Shown one piece after another: positions 25,298-32,812 of a stretch of 64,000 nucleotides of DNA. The notes under the pieces were generated by a model that worked only from the letters and a program-made list of their open reading frames with translations, was not told the DNA's origin and ran no database searches. Each line of letters starts with the position of its first letter. The stretch's first letter is position 1. This DNA is from VRUE01 sp963705635. Its GTDB lineage: Bacteria; Actinomycetota; Thermoleophilia; Solirubrobacterales; 70-9. The stretch lies in contig CAVPKH010000004.1 in assembly GCA_963705635.1 (NCBI GenBank), positions 186,001-250,000 on the forward strand. Direction: 5' to 3'. The position numbers and the translations under genes are program-made.

Positions 25298-25331
25298 AAC
25301 GGCCCCGGGTGTGCCCCGGGGCCGTTTCTTT
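25298..25331 (+). terminator. Strong intrinsic terminator with no upstream plus-strand gene
   Basis: A 12 bp stem (25298-25309 with 25315-25326) around a five-base loop is followed by TTCTTT. The opposite strand lacks a T-run, so it acts on plus-strand transcripts. GatB ends on the other strand at 25481. Confidence 0.8.
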
Positions 25332-25480
25332 GCGGTGTGCCTTCTTAGCGGCCCGCGAGCTTCGTCGCGAGCGCGATCAGCGCCCGCAGGACGCCTGCAT
25401 AGGCCAACAGGACCACCGCTGTCTCTGTGGTCACGCCCCAATAAGCAGCGGGCGCTGCAAGTTCGCCCCCCGGCTGGGCC

Positions 25481-26923
25481 CTACAGGCCCAACTTCTCGC
25501 GAATCAACCGGTTGACCTCGCCGCCGTCGGCGCGGCCCTTGGTCTCCTTCATCACGGCGCCGACGATGGCGCCGATCGCCTTGGCATTGCCGGAGCGGAC
25601 CTGCTCGGCGGCCTTGGGGTTGGACTCGACCGCGGCCGCGACTATCGCCTCGAGCTCGCCGCTGTCTGAGATCTGGGCCAGGCCGTCGCGCTCGACGATC
25701 GCAGCGGGGTCGCCACCCTCGGCCACCAGGCCGGCGAGCACCGCCTTGCCGCTGCCGTGGGAGATCTTCTTCCCCTGGACCATCACCACCAGCGCCGCCA
25801 GCGCGGCGGGCTCGACCTTTGACTCCGTGGCGCTGACCTCGTCGTCCCCCTGGCGCAGCGCAGCCGCCAGCTCGCCGGTCACCCAGTTGGCTACGACGCG
25901 CGGCTCGACGCCCTCGCCCACCCCCTTCGCCACCTGCTCGAAGTAGCCGGCGGTCTCCGGGTCCGCCGCCAGCAGAGCGGCGGCGTCCTCGGCCAGGCCC
26001 ATCTGCTCGCGGTAGCGCTCGGCCCGCGCCGCCGGCAGCTCGGGCAGCGACTCGCGCGCCTCGCGCAGCATCGCCTCGCTCGGCGCCAGCGGCACCAGGT
26101 CGGGCTCGGGGAAGTAGCGGTAGTCGTGCGCCTCCTCCTTCGAGCGCAGCGGGGTCAGGCTGCCGTCACTCGGGTTGAAGTGCAGGGTCTCCTGGGCCAC
26201 CGTCCCCCCCGCCTCGATCAGCTCGCGCTGACGCGCCAGCTCGGCTTCGATTCCGCGCTCGAGGAAGCGGAAGCTGTTCATGTTCTTCAGCTCGGTCTTG
26301 GTCCCCAGCTCCTCGCTGCCGGCCGGCCGCACGGAGATGTTGCCGTCGACGCGCAGGCTGCCCTCCTCCATGTTGACGTCGGAGACGCCGAGCTGGCGCA
26401 CCGTCTCGCGCAGCAGCCGCGCCCAGGCAGCGGCCTCGGATGCGCTGCGCAGGTCGGGCTCGGTGACGATCTCGACCAGCGGCGTGCCGCCGCGGTTGAA
26501 GTCGACCAGCGAGGCGCTGGAGCCGTGGATGCGGCCCGAGTCGCCGACGTGAATCGTCTTCGCCGCGTCCTCCTCGAGGTGGGCGCGGTGGATGCGGATA
26601 TCGCCAAGGCGGCCGTTGCTCGCCAGCGGAATGTCGTACTGGCTGATTTGGTAGGCCTTGGGGCTGTCGGGATAGAAGTAGTTCTTGCGGTGGAAGATCG
26701 AGCGTGGCGCGACCTCGCACTCCAGCGCCGCGGCAATCTGCAACGCGTAGAGAATCGCCTGCTCGTTGGTCACCGGCAGAACCCCGGGATGGGCGAGGCA
26801 GATCGGGCAGGTGTGGACGTTGGGCTCGTCGCCGAAGGAGAGCTCGCAACCGCAGAACATCTTCGTCCTGGTCGCCAGCTGAACGTGGATCTCCAGCCCG
26901 ATCACCGCCTCCAGCTCAGCCAC
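25481..26923 (-). CDS. gatB: Asp-tRNA(Asn)/Glu-tRNA(Gln) amidotransferase subunit B
   Basis: tRNA-binding kinase subunit of GatCAB, which makes Gln-tRNA(Gln) and/or Asn-tRNA(Asn) from mischarged precursors. 480 residues from GTG 26923, chosen because it overlaps the gatA stop by 8 bases and begins AELEAVIGLEIHVQLAT. Seen are CGCELSFGDEPNVHTCPICLAHPG with the zinc cysteines, FHRKNYFYPDSPKAYQISQYDIP, DFNRGGTPLVEIVTEPD, KTELKNMNSFRFLERGI and HDYRYFPEPDLVPL. The C-terminal YqeY-like tail ends KETKGRADGGEVNRLIREKL. Confidence 0.97.
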   Translation of the reverse strand: MAELEAVIGLEIHVQLATRTKMFCGCELSFGDEPNVHTCPICLAHPGVLPVTNEQAILYALQIAAALECEVAPRSIFHRKNYFYPDSPKAYQISQYDIPLASNGRLGDIRIHRAHLEEDAAKTIHVGDSGRIHGSSASLVDFNRGGTPLVEIVTEPDLRSASEAAAWARLLRETVRQLGVSDVNMEEGSLRVDGNISVRPAGSEELGTKTELKNMNSFRFLERGIEAELARQRELIEAGGTVAQETLHFNPSDGSLTPLRSKEEAHDYRYFPEPDLVPLAPSEAMLREARESLPELPAARAERYREQMGLAEDAAALLAADPETAGYFEQVAKGVGEGVEPRVVANWVTGELAAALRQGDDEVSATESKVEPAALAALVVMVQGKKISHGSGKAVLAGLVAEGGDPAAIVERDGLAQISDSGELEAIVAAAVESNPKAAEQVRSGNAKAIGAIVGAVMKETKGRADGGEVNRLIREKLGL

Positions 26924-28352
26924 CGCCGACTCCTTCCGGCCGGGCCTCGAAGCCAATTGCCTGCTCCAGCGCGTACGAGGCCTCGAGCAGCTTCTGCTCG
27001 CCGAAAGCCGGGGCGGCGATCTGGAAGCCCACCGGCAGCTTCGGGCCACCCCCGGCGGGCTCGGCCAATCCCGCCGGGATCGAGATCGCCGGGATGCCGG
27101 CGAGGCTCATCGGCACGGTGAAGAAGTCGTTGAGGTACATCGCCAGCGGATCGGCGGTCTTCTCGCCGAGGCCGAAGGCGACCGAGGGCGAGGTCGGGGT
27201 GACGACGAAGTCGACCTCCGCGAAGGCGGCGGAGAAGTCTTCGGCGATCCGCGTGCGGACCTTCTGAGCCTGGCCGTAGTAGGCGTCGTAGTAGCCCGAG
27301 GAGAGCGCGTAGGTGCCGAGCATGATGCGTCGCTTGACCTCGGCCCCGAAGCCCTCGGCGCGGGTCGTCTCGTACATCTCGATCAGGTGCCCGCCGGTCT
27401 CGGCCCGCATCCCGTAGCGGACGCCGTCGTAGCGGGCGAGGTTGGACGATGCCTCGGCGGGGGCGATCACGTAGTAGGCGGAGATGCCGTGCTCGGCGTG
27501 GGGCAGCGAGGTCTCCGTGATCTCGCCGCCAAGCCGCTCGATCGTCGCCAGCGTCGCCTCGAACACCTCGCGCACGCCCGGCTCGATCGCGTCGCGCGCC
27601 AGGTCCGCCGGCACGCCGAACCGCAGGCCCGTCAAGTCCTCGCGGTCGGGCAGCCGCGGCGCCTCGGCAAGGCCGACCGAGGTCGAGTCGCAGGGGTCGG
27701 CACCCTGCAGGATCGCCAGCATCAGGGCGGCGTCGCTGACGTCGCGGGTCAACGGACCGCACTGGTCGAGCGAGGAGGCGAAGGCGATCATCCCGTAGCG
27801 CGAGATCGCGCCGTAGGTCGGCTTCAGGCCGACGATGCCGCAGAGGGCGGCCGGCTGGCGAATCGAGCCGCCGGTGTCGGTGCCGATCGCCCAGGGCGCC
27901 AGGCCGCCGGCGACCGCCGCCGCGGAGCCACCTGAGGAGCCGCCGGGCACCCGGGTCCGATCCCATGGGTTGAGCACCGGCCCGTAGGCCGAGTTCTCGT
28001 TCGAGGACCCCATCGCGAACTCGTCCATGTTGGTCTTGCCGAGGATCGGCGCCCCCGCCTCGATCAGCCGGCGCACCGCGGTCGAGGTGTACGGCGGCCG
28101 GTATCCCTCGAGGATCCGCGAGCCGGCCGTGGTCGGCACCCCCTCGGCGCAGAAGATGTCCTTGACCGCGATCGGGGCCACGCAGGGGCGCTCCACCGCG
28201 ATCGCGGCGCCGTCATCGCCGTCGGCGCGCCACAGGTACGCGTTCAGCTCATCGCCCGCCGCCGCCTCGCTCCAGGCCTTGCCGTACTCAGCCGGCGAGA
28301 GCTCCCCATCGCACATCGCCCGGTGGGCCTCGAGGGCCGTCAGCTCAAGCAT
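26916..28352 (-). CDS. gatA: Asp-tRNA(Asn)/Glu-tRNA(Gln) amidotransferase subunit A
   Basis: Amidase subunit that releases ammonia from glutamine. The Ser-cisSer-Lys triad is seen as APIAVKDIF, GGSSGGSAAAVAGG and GTDTGGSIRQPAALCG. 478 residues from ATG 28352, which has AGGTGG five bases upstream; a GTG at 28361, immediately after the gatC stop, is an alternative adding three residues. The gene order C-A-B with stop-start contact implies balanced synthesis of the heterotrimer. The C-terminus VGFQIAAPAFGEQKLLEASYALEQ is typical. Confidence 0.97.
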   Translation of the reverse strand: MLELTALEAHRAMCDGELSPAEYGKAWSEAAAGDELNAYLWRADGDDGAAIAVERPCVAPIAVKDIFCAEGVPTTAGSRILEGYRPPYTSTAVRRLIEAGAPILGKTNMDEFAMGSSNENSAYGPVLNPWDRTRVPGGSSGGSAAAVAGGLAPWAIGTDTGGSIRQPAALCGIVGLKPTYGAISRYGMIAFASSLDQCGPLTRDVSDAALMLAILQGADPCDSTSVGLAEAPRLPDREDLTGLRFGVPADLARDAIEPGVREVFEATLATIERLGGEITETSLPHAEHGISAYYVIAPAEASSNLARYDGVRYGMRAETGGHLIEMYETTRAEGFGAEVKRRIMLGTYALSSGYYDAYYGQAQKVRTRIAEDFSAAFAEVDFVVTPTSPSVAFGLGEKTADPLAMYLNDFFTVPMSLAGIPAISIPAGLAEPAGGGPKLPVGFQIAAPAFGEQKLLEASYALEQAIGFEARPEGVGGG

Positions 28353-28361
28353 GTCCGCCAC

Positions 28362-28652
28362 CTAGCCCTCGGCCTGCGGCGAGGGGACTCGGAAGGCCCC
28401 GTCGACCGGATCCGGCGCCGAGGCCAGCGCCACATCCCTCGGCAAGCTCTGATGCGGCTCGTCCTCCCGCAGCACGTTCTCGAGCTCGACCACGTGCGAG
28501 GTCGGCGCAACGCCATCAAGGTCCAGCGCGGCAATTCGATCAACGTGCTCGAGGATTCCCGAAAGCTCCCCGGCCATGGTCTCGACCTCAGCCTCATCAA
28601 GCCCGAGGCGGGCCAACTTGGCGACATGAAGTACCTGCTCCCGGTCGATCAC
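28362..28652 (-). CDS. gatC: Asp-tRNA(Asn)/Glu-tRNA(Gln) amidotransferase subunit C
   Basis: Small belt subunit that wraps GatA and GatB. 96 residues from GTG 28652: IDREQVLHVAKLARLGLDEAEVE, then LSGILEHVDRIAALDLDGVAPT, followed by LREDEPHQSLPRDVALASAPD. This matches the family throughout. The longer ORF to 28712 adds Pro/Arg-rich residues from the leader hairpin and is rejected as the start. Confidence 0.93.
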   Translation of the reverse strand: MIDREQVLHVAKLARLGLDEAEVETMAGELSGILEHVDRIAALDLDGVAPTSHVVELENVLREDEPHQSLPRDVALASAPDPVDGAFRVPSPQAEG

Positions 28653-28664
28653 GCGGCGGATTCT

Positions 28665-28776
28665 AGGGGTGCGGGTAGGGGGTGGAGCGTCTTGTACTTT
28701 TTCGGCGCCCACCCAGCGGCGCCAGCAGGTTCCGATCCACCGAAAAAGTTAAGCGGAACCCCCTACCCGCACCCCT
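28665..28776. repeat. Large two-tier palindrome between gatC and the divergent membrane gene
   Basis: A perfect 19 bp inverted repeat (28665-28683 with 28758-28776) encloses a perfect 10 bp one (ACTTTTTCGG 28696-28705 with CCGAAAAAGT 28740-28749). Its loop contains GGCGCC. It occupies most of the 146 bp divergent gap, so either transcript would carry it in its 5-prime leader. No known riboswitch motif is recognised. Confidence 0.7.
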
Positions 28777-28798
28777 CCAGCCCATAGAGTCCTGCCCG

Positions 28799-29242
28799 AT
28801 GCGAGGAGAGACGGCGGAGAAGTTCGTAGTCCTCAGCCTGCGGCTCCTCGCCGTCAGCTTCGCCGTGGTCGGCATCCTCTTCATCGCCACCCCCAACGGG
28901 GTCGGCAACGTCATCTCCGACCTCGGCGATTCACTGGGCAGCTTCACCCGCGCGCCGCACACCGAGGAGCAGCTCTGGCTGGCGCTCGCCTTCGCCTACA
29001 TGGTCCTGATCACCGGGATCTGCCTGGTGGCCCAGGCCGACGTGGTCCGCTACCGGCCGCTGCTGCTGCTCTTGGCCGCGGGCAAGACCGCCTCCTCGCT
29101 CGGCTCGCTCGGTTTTTACCTCTTCGACCAGGACGTCTTCATCTACCTGCTGAACTTCCTCGTCGACGGCTTCCTGGCCCTGCTGTCGCTCTGGCTCTGG
29201 ACCCTGGTGGGCCGGGTCGGCCGCGCCAGCGCCCCCGGCTGA
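28799..29242 (+). CDS. Four-helix membrane protein of unknown function
   Basis: 147 residues from ATG 28799. There are four hydrophobic helices (about residues 10-33, 58-80, 84-104 and 113-138) with short loops, and the motif HTEEQLWLALAFAYMVLITGICLVAQADVVRYRP. I do not recognise a named family. It is divergent from gatCAB and lies just upstream of the GMC oxidoreductase, possibly in the same transcript. Confidence 0.7.
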   Translation: MRGETAEKFVVLSLRLLAVSFAVVGILFIATPNGVGNVISDLGDSLGSFTRAPHTEEQLWLALAFAYMVLITGICLVAQADVVRYRPLLLLLAAGKTASSLGSLGFYLFDQDVFIYLLNFLVDGFLALLSLWLWTLVGRVGRASAPG

Positions 29243-29302
29243 CAGCGCCCGCCGGGGCTTTCGTCCGCCGAGCAGCGCACCCTGAGCGCGATCTGCGCGG
29301 CG

Positions 29303-31150
29303 ATGGCGCCGGGCGTCGACGGCCTGCCCGCGGCTGAGCGCGAGGTCGACGTCTCCGGCCCGGTGGCCGGGTTCCTCGGCTCGCTCTCGCCCAGGGCGCT
29401 CTCGCGGATCAAGCTCGGCCTGCGCGCCTTCGAGCTGCTGCCCTTCCCCTGGCGCTTCAGCCGCCTCGACCTCGCCGCCCGCGAGGACTTCCTGCGCCGC
29501 ATGGAGGGCTCGCGCTTCAGCCTCCACCACGAGCTGCTGCTGATGGGGAAGGTCTTCACCACCCTCGGCTACGCGGTTGCGCCGGAGGTCGAAGAGCGGA
29601 TCGGCTTGCGGGTGAGCTGTCGCCTGGCGGACGGCTCCCTGCCCGAGCCAAGCGGTCCGCTGGGGGACGTCGACCCCGTCGGAGAGGGCGAGGAATGCGA
29701 CGTCGTCGTCGTCGGCTCCGGGGCCGGCGGCGCGGTCGCCGCGGCGACCCTTGCCGAGGCGGGGCTCGAGGTGATCGTGCTCGAGGCGGGAGAGAGCTAC
29801 AACCGCGACAGCTACCCGAGCGACCCGCTCGAGGCGATCACCTCGCTCTACCGCGACGGCGGCCTGACGATCGCCGAGGGTCGCCCGCAGATCCCGCTGC
29901 CGGTGGGGCGCACGGTCGGCGGCACGACGGTGGTCAACTCCGGGACCTGCTTCCGCGCCCCCGAGCCGGTGCTCGAGGACTGGCGCCGCCGCTTCGGCGT
30001 CGAGTGGGCCGGCGAGCTCGGCGCCGATTTCGCCGCGGCCGAGGAGTTCCTCCGCGTCACCCCGCTCGACCCCGAGCGAATGGGGCGCAACGGACAGCTG
30101 GCGATGGAGGGCGCCGCGGCGCTGGGCGCCTCCGGCGGGCCGATCGCCCGCAACGCCGGAAGCTGCGTGCAGTGCAGCTCCTGCCCCTTCGGCTGCGAGA
30201 TCGACGCCAAGCGCGGCATGCACGTCAGCTACCTGCCCCGTGCGGTTGCCGCCGGGGCGCGCCTGCGGGCCGGCGTCGACGCGCGCGCCGTCCTGGTCGA
30301 AGGCGGGCGAGCGGCCGGGGTGCGCTGCGTCACCGGCGACGCCGGCGCAGGCAACGGGCGGCAGCGCGCCTACACCGTCCGCGCCCGGCGCGCGACGATC
30401 ATCGCCGGCGGCGCCCTGGGCACGCCGGAGCTGCTGCTGCGCTCCGGGCTCGGCGGCCGCCAGGTCGGGCGCAACCTCCACATCCACCCCGCCTGCTGGG
30501 TCGGCGCCCGCTACGAGGAGGAGGTGCGCGGCTGGGACGGAGTGATGCAGAGCTACTACGTCGACCAGTGGGAGCCGCAACGGCTGCTGCTCGAGGCGAC
30601 CTTCACGCCGCTGGCCTTCGGCGGCGCCTGGCTGCGCGGGACCGGGCGCGAGCACCAGCGGGCGATGCTCGAGTTCGGCCACGTCGGCTCGATCGGCGTC
30701 CACCTCTCCGACGAGTCAGCGGGCCGCATCCGGCTCGCGGGCGACGGCTCGCTGCGCGCCGCCTACAAGCTCACCAAGGCCGACGCCGGCCGCCTCACCT
30801 TCGGCATCGCCCGCGCCGCCGAAATCCACTTCGCCGCCGGCGCGACCGAGGTCTACCCCAACATCGCTCGCGCCGGGGTGCTGACGCAAAGGAACCTGGC
30901 CGACTTCGAGGCGACAAGCTTCAAGCCCGCGGAGCTGCGGCTCGAGGCCTTCCACCCGATGGGCACCGCCAGGATTGCCGCCGAAGGCGAAGGTGCCTGC
31001 GCCTCGAACGGTTCGGTGAACGGCATCAACGACCTCTACGTCGCCGACGCCTCGCTCTTCCCAACCTCGGTCGGCGTCAACCCGATGATGACGGTGATCG
31101 CCTTCGCCAAGCGGATCTCCGGCCAGCTCTTGCAAGAGGGGGACGGCTAG
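29303..31150 (+). CDS. GMC-family oxidoreductase
   Basis: FAD-dependent alcohol/sterol-type oxidoreductase, 615 residues from the first ATG. The N-terminal 110 residues resemble the gluconate 2-dehydrogenase subunit-3 type. Then the FAD site CDVVVVGSGAGGAVAAATLAEAG, RTVGGTTVVNSG, a Cys cluster CVQCSSCPFGCEIDAK, and the C-terminal active-site block FHPMGTARI plus SVGVNPMMTVIAFAKR. Similarity appears to begin before the ATG: the in-frame codons from 29258 read LSSAEQRTLSAICAAM, a typical subunit-3 start, yet no ATG, GTG or TTG exists there. A CTG at 29282 could be used. Confidence 0.85.
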   Translation: MAPGVDGLPAAEREVDVSGPVAGFLGSLSPRALSRIKLGLRAFELLPFPWRFSRLDLAAREDFLRRMEGSRFSLHHELLLMGKVFTTLGYAVAPEVEERIGLRVSCRLADGSLPEPSGPLGDVDPVGEGEECDVVVVGSGAGGAVAAATLAEAGLEVIVLEAGESYNRDSYPSDPLEAITSLYRDGGLTIAEGRPQIPLPVGRTVGGTTVVNSGTCFRAPEPVLEDWRRRFGVEWAGELGADFAAAEEFLRVTPLDPERMGRNGQLAMEGAAALGASGGPIARNAGSCVQCSSCPFGCEIDAKRGMHVSYLPRAVAAGARLRAGVDARAVLVEGGRAAGVRCVTGDAGAGNGRQRAYTVRARRATIIAGGALGTPELLLRSGLGGRQVGRNLHIHPACWVGARYEEEVRGWDGVMQSYYVDQWEPQRLLLEATFTPLAFGGAWLRGTGREHQRAMLEFGHVGSIGVHLSDESAGRIRLAGDGSLRAAYKLTKADAGRLTFGIARAAEIHFAAGATEVYPNIARAGVLTQRNLADFEATSFKPAELRLEAFHPMGTARIAAEGEGACASNGSVNGINDLYVADASLFPTSVGVNPMMTVIAFAKRISGQLLQEGDG

Positions 31151-31289
31151 CCCCTCTCAAAACGAGCGGCGGGAGCCGCTCTTGAGTGTTTTGAGAGGGG
31201 CTAGCCGTCCCCCTCCCAACCCGCTCCCGTTTTGGGAAGGGTCACGCGTCACGTCCCAACCCGGCTCATTGGGTTGGGGCCCGCTCCTC
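31136..31289. terminator. Long palindrome and hairpin cluster at the convergent GMC/proline-rich gene junction
   Basis: A perfect 28 bp inverted repeat (31136-31163 with 31188-31215) begins inside the last five codons of the GMC gene. It holds an inner GAGCGG/CCGCTC stem. A second hairpin, CCCAACCC/GGGTTGGG, follows at about 31256-31279. It lies between converging genes and probably terminates both, but the stem is unusually long for a terminator. Confidence 0.65.
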
Positions 31290-31296
31290 CCCCGCT

Positions 31297-31926
31297 TTAG
31301 CTGCTTGGCGGGGGCGGCGGGGGCGGAGGTGTTGAAGACGGGGGCGGCGGGGGTGGCGGCGTGCCCTGGGCAGGCGGCGCCGGTGGTGCTGGCGGCGGGG
31401 GTGGTGTGGAAGACGGCGGGGGTGGAGGAGGCGTCGTGCCGCCGCGGCTGGAAAGGCTGTCGGCCGCGTCGCCAAAGGTGATCCCGTCCTCGCGCATCGC
31501 GCTGTAGCCACCGTAGGCGATGCCGCCGGCCGAGATCAGGCCGAGGAAGATGCCGATGCTGAGCGAGACGTCGACGCCCACGGCCCCATCCAGGCCGCCC
31601 AGATCCGGGGTATCGACGATGCGGAAGAGGATCAGCAGGACCGAGATCGCGCCGAGGACGGTGACGATTGTGCTCATCGGAACGATCGGCTCGGCGGTCG
31701 AGTCGCTGAGCCGGAGGCCGGCCATCACCAGCGCCGCGATGATCGTCCCCAGGAGCACGATCGGGATGAAGTCGAGCGTGTCCCAAGCGTTGCCACCGCC
31801 GCCGTACGTTGCCCCGGCAAAACCCGCAACTTCGACGCCGAACCAGTCGAAGAACATGAAAACGAAGAGCAGGATCGCCGAGACCGCCGCGATCTTCTCG
31901 CCTGTGTTCAGCTTGTCTACATCCAT
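31297..31926 (-). CDS. Membrane protein with proline-rich tail
   Basis: 209 residues from ATG 31926, preceded by GGAGGACGTGCAG. There are four hydrophobic helices (about residues 10-32, 55-75, 85-104 and 120-142), a YGGYSAMREDGITF loop, and a C-terminal tail of about 50 residues made almost wholly of Pro with Ser/Thr/Ala. Such tails often cross or contact the cell wall or recruit partners. The family resembles small DUF-type actinobacterial membrane proteins; function unknown. Confidence 0.75.
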   Translation of the reverse strand: MDVDKLNTGEKIAAVSAILLFVFMFFDWFGVEVAGFAGATYGGGGNAWDTLDFIPIVLLGTIIAALVMAGLRLSDSTAEPIVPMSTIVTVLGAISVLLILFRIVDTPDLGGLDGAVGVDVSLSIGIFLGLISAGGIAYGGYSAMREDGITFGDAADSLSSRGGTTPPPPPPSSTPPPPPAPPAPPAQGTPPPPPPPSSTPPPPPPPPSS

Positions 31927-31961
31927 CTGCACGTCCTCCGGGGCTAGGGGTCGGGCCGACC

Positions 31962-32810
31962 CTACACCCGCGCTCGGGCGGCAGCCAGCGTATTGACGAG
32001 CAGCATCGCAATCGTCATCGGCCCGACCCCACCCGGCACCGGCGTGATCGCCGCGGCCACCTCCTTCGCGGCCGCGAAGTCGACGTCTCCGCGCAGCCCA
32101 TCCTCGGTGCGGTTGATGCCGACGTCGATCACGACCGCCCCGGGCTTGACCGCCTCGGCGCCAAGCAGGCCGGGAACCCCGACGGCCGCGATCAGCACGT
32201 CGGCGCGGCGACACACCGCCGCCAGGTCGCGGGTGCGCGAGTGGCAGACGGTCACGGTGGCGTTTGCCGCCAGCAGCAGGCGGGCGACCGGCACGCCGAC
32301 CAGCTTCGAGCGCCCGACGACGACGACCTCGAGGCCCTCCAGCCCGACGCCCTCGTGATCGAGCAGCTCCATCACTCCGGCCGGCGTGCAGGGGACGAGG
32401 CCCGGAATGCCATGGGCGAGCAGGCCGGCGTTGACCGGGGTCAGCCCGTCGACGTCCTTGCCGGGGTCGATCGCGGCGACCACGTGATCGGGGTCGATGT
32501 GCTCCGGGACCGGGAGCTGGACGAGGATGCCGTCGACGCCGGGATCCCGGCCCAGCTCCGCGACCAGCTCCAGCAGCTCCTCCTCGCTCGTCTCGGCGGG
32601 CAGGCCGTGATGCACGGAGCGCATCCCGACCTCCTCGCAGGCGCGGTGCTTGCCACCGACGTAGACCTCGGAGGCCGGGTCGTCGCCGACGATCACGGTG
32701 ACGAGGACCGGCGTGCGGCCGTGCTCGGCCTCGAAGGCGGCGACTTCGCCGGCGACCCGGCTTCGCACGCCCGCCGCCACCGCCTTGCCGTCGATGATCC
32801 GCGCCGCCAC
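31962..32810 (-). CDS. folD: Bifunctional methylenetetrahydrofolate dehydrogenase/cyclohydrolase
   Basis: One-carbon enzyme interconverting 5,10-methylene-, methenyl- and 10-formyl-THF with NADP. 282 residues, GTG start at 32810. Signatures are SEVYVGGKHRACEEVGM with the Tyr-x3-Lys, GILVQLPVPEHID, PGKDVDGLTPVNAG, PCTPAGVMELL, VVVVGRSKLVGVPVARLL and TPVPGGVGPMTIAML. The gene lies 2 bases after the pcrA stop and is probably transcribed with it. Confidence 0.96.
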   Translation of the reverse strand: MAARIIDGKAVAAGVRSRVAGEVAAFEAEHGRTPVLVTVIVGDDPASEVYVGGKHRACEEVGMRSVHHGLPAETSEEELLELVAELGRDPGVDGILVQLPVPEHIDPDHVVAAIDPGKDVDGLTPVNAGLLAHGIPGLVPCTPAGVMELLDHEGVGLEGLEVVVVGRSKLVGVPVARLLLAANATVTVCHSRTRDLAAVCRRADVLIAAVGVPGLLGAEAVKPGAVVIDVGINRTEDGLRGDVDFAAAKEVAAAITPVPGGVGPMTIAMLLVNTLAAARARV

Positions 32811-32812
32811 CG

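Noticed and set aside
25345..25434. A 29-residue hydrophobic peptide ORF on the minus strand after gatB (GTG start)
   Set aside because: Short, with only a weak ribosome binding site; it may be a real holin-like or membrane peptide but nothing beyond hydrophobicity supports it.
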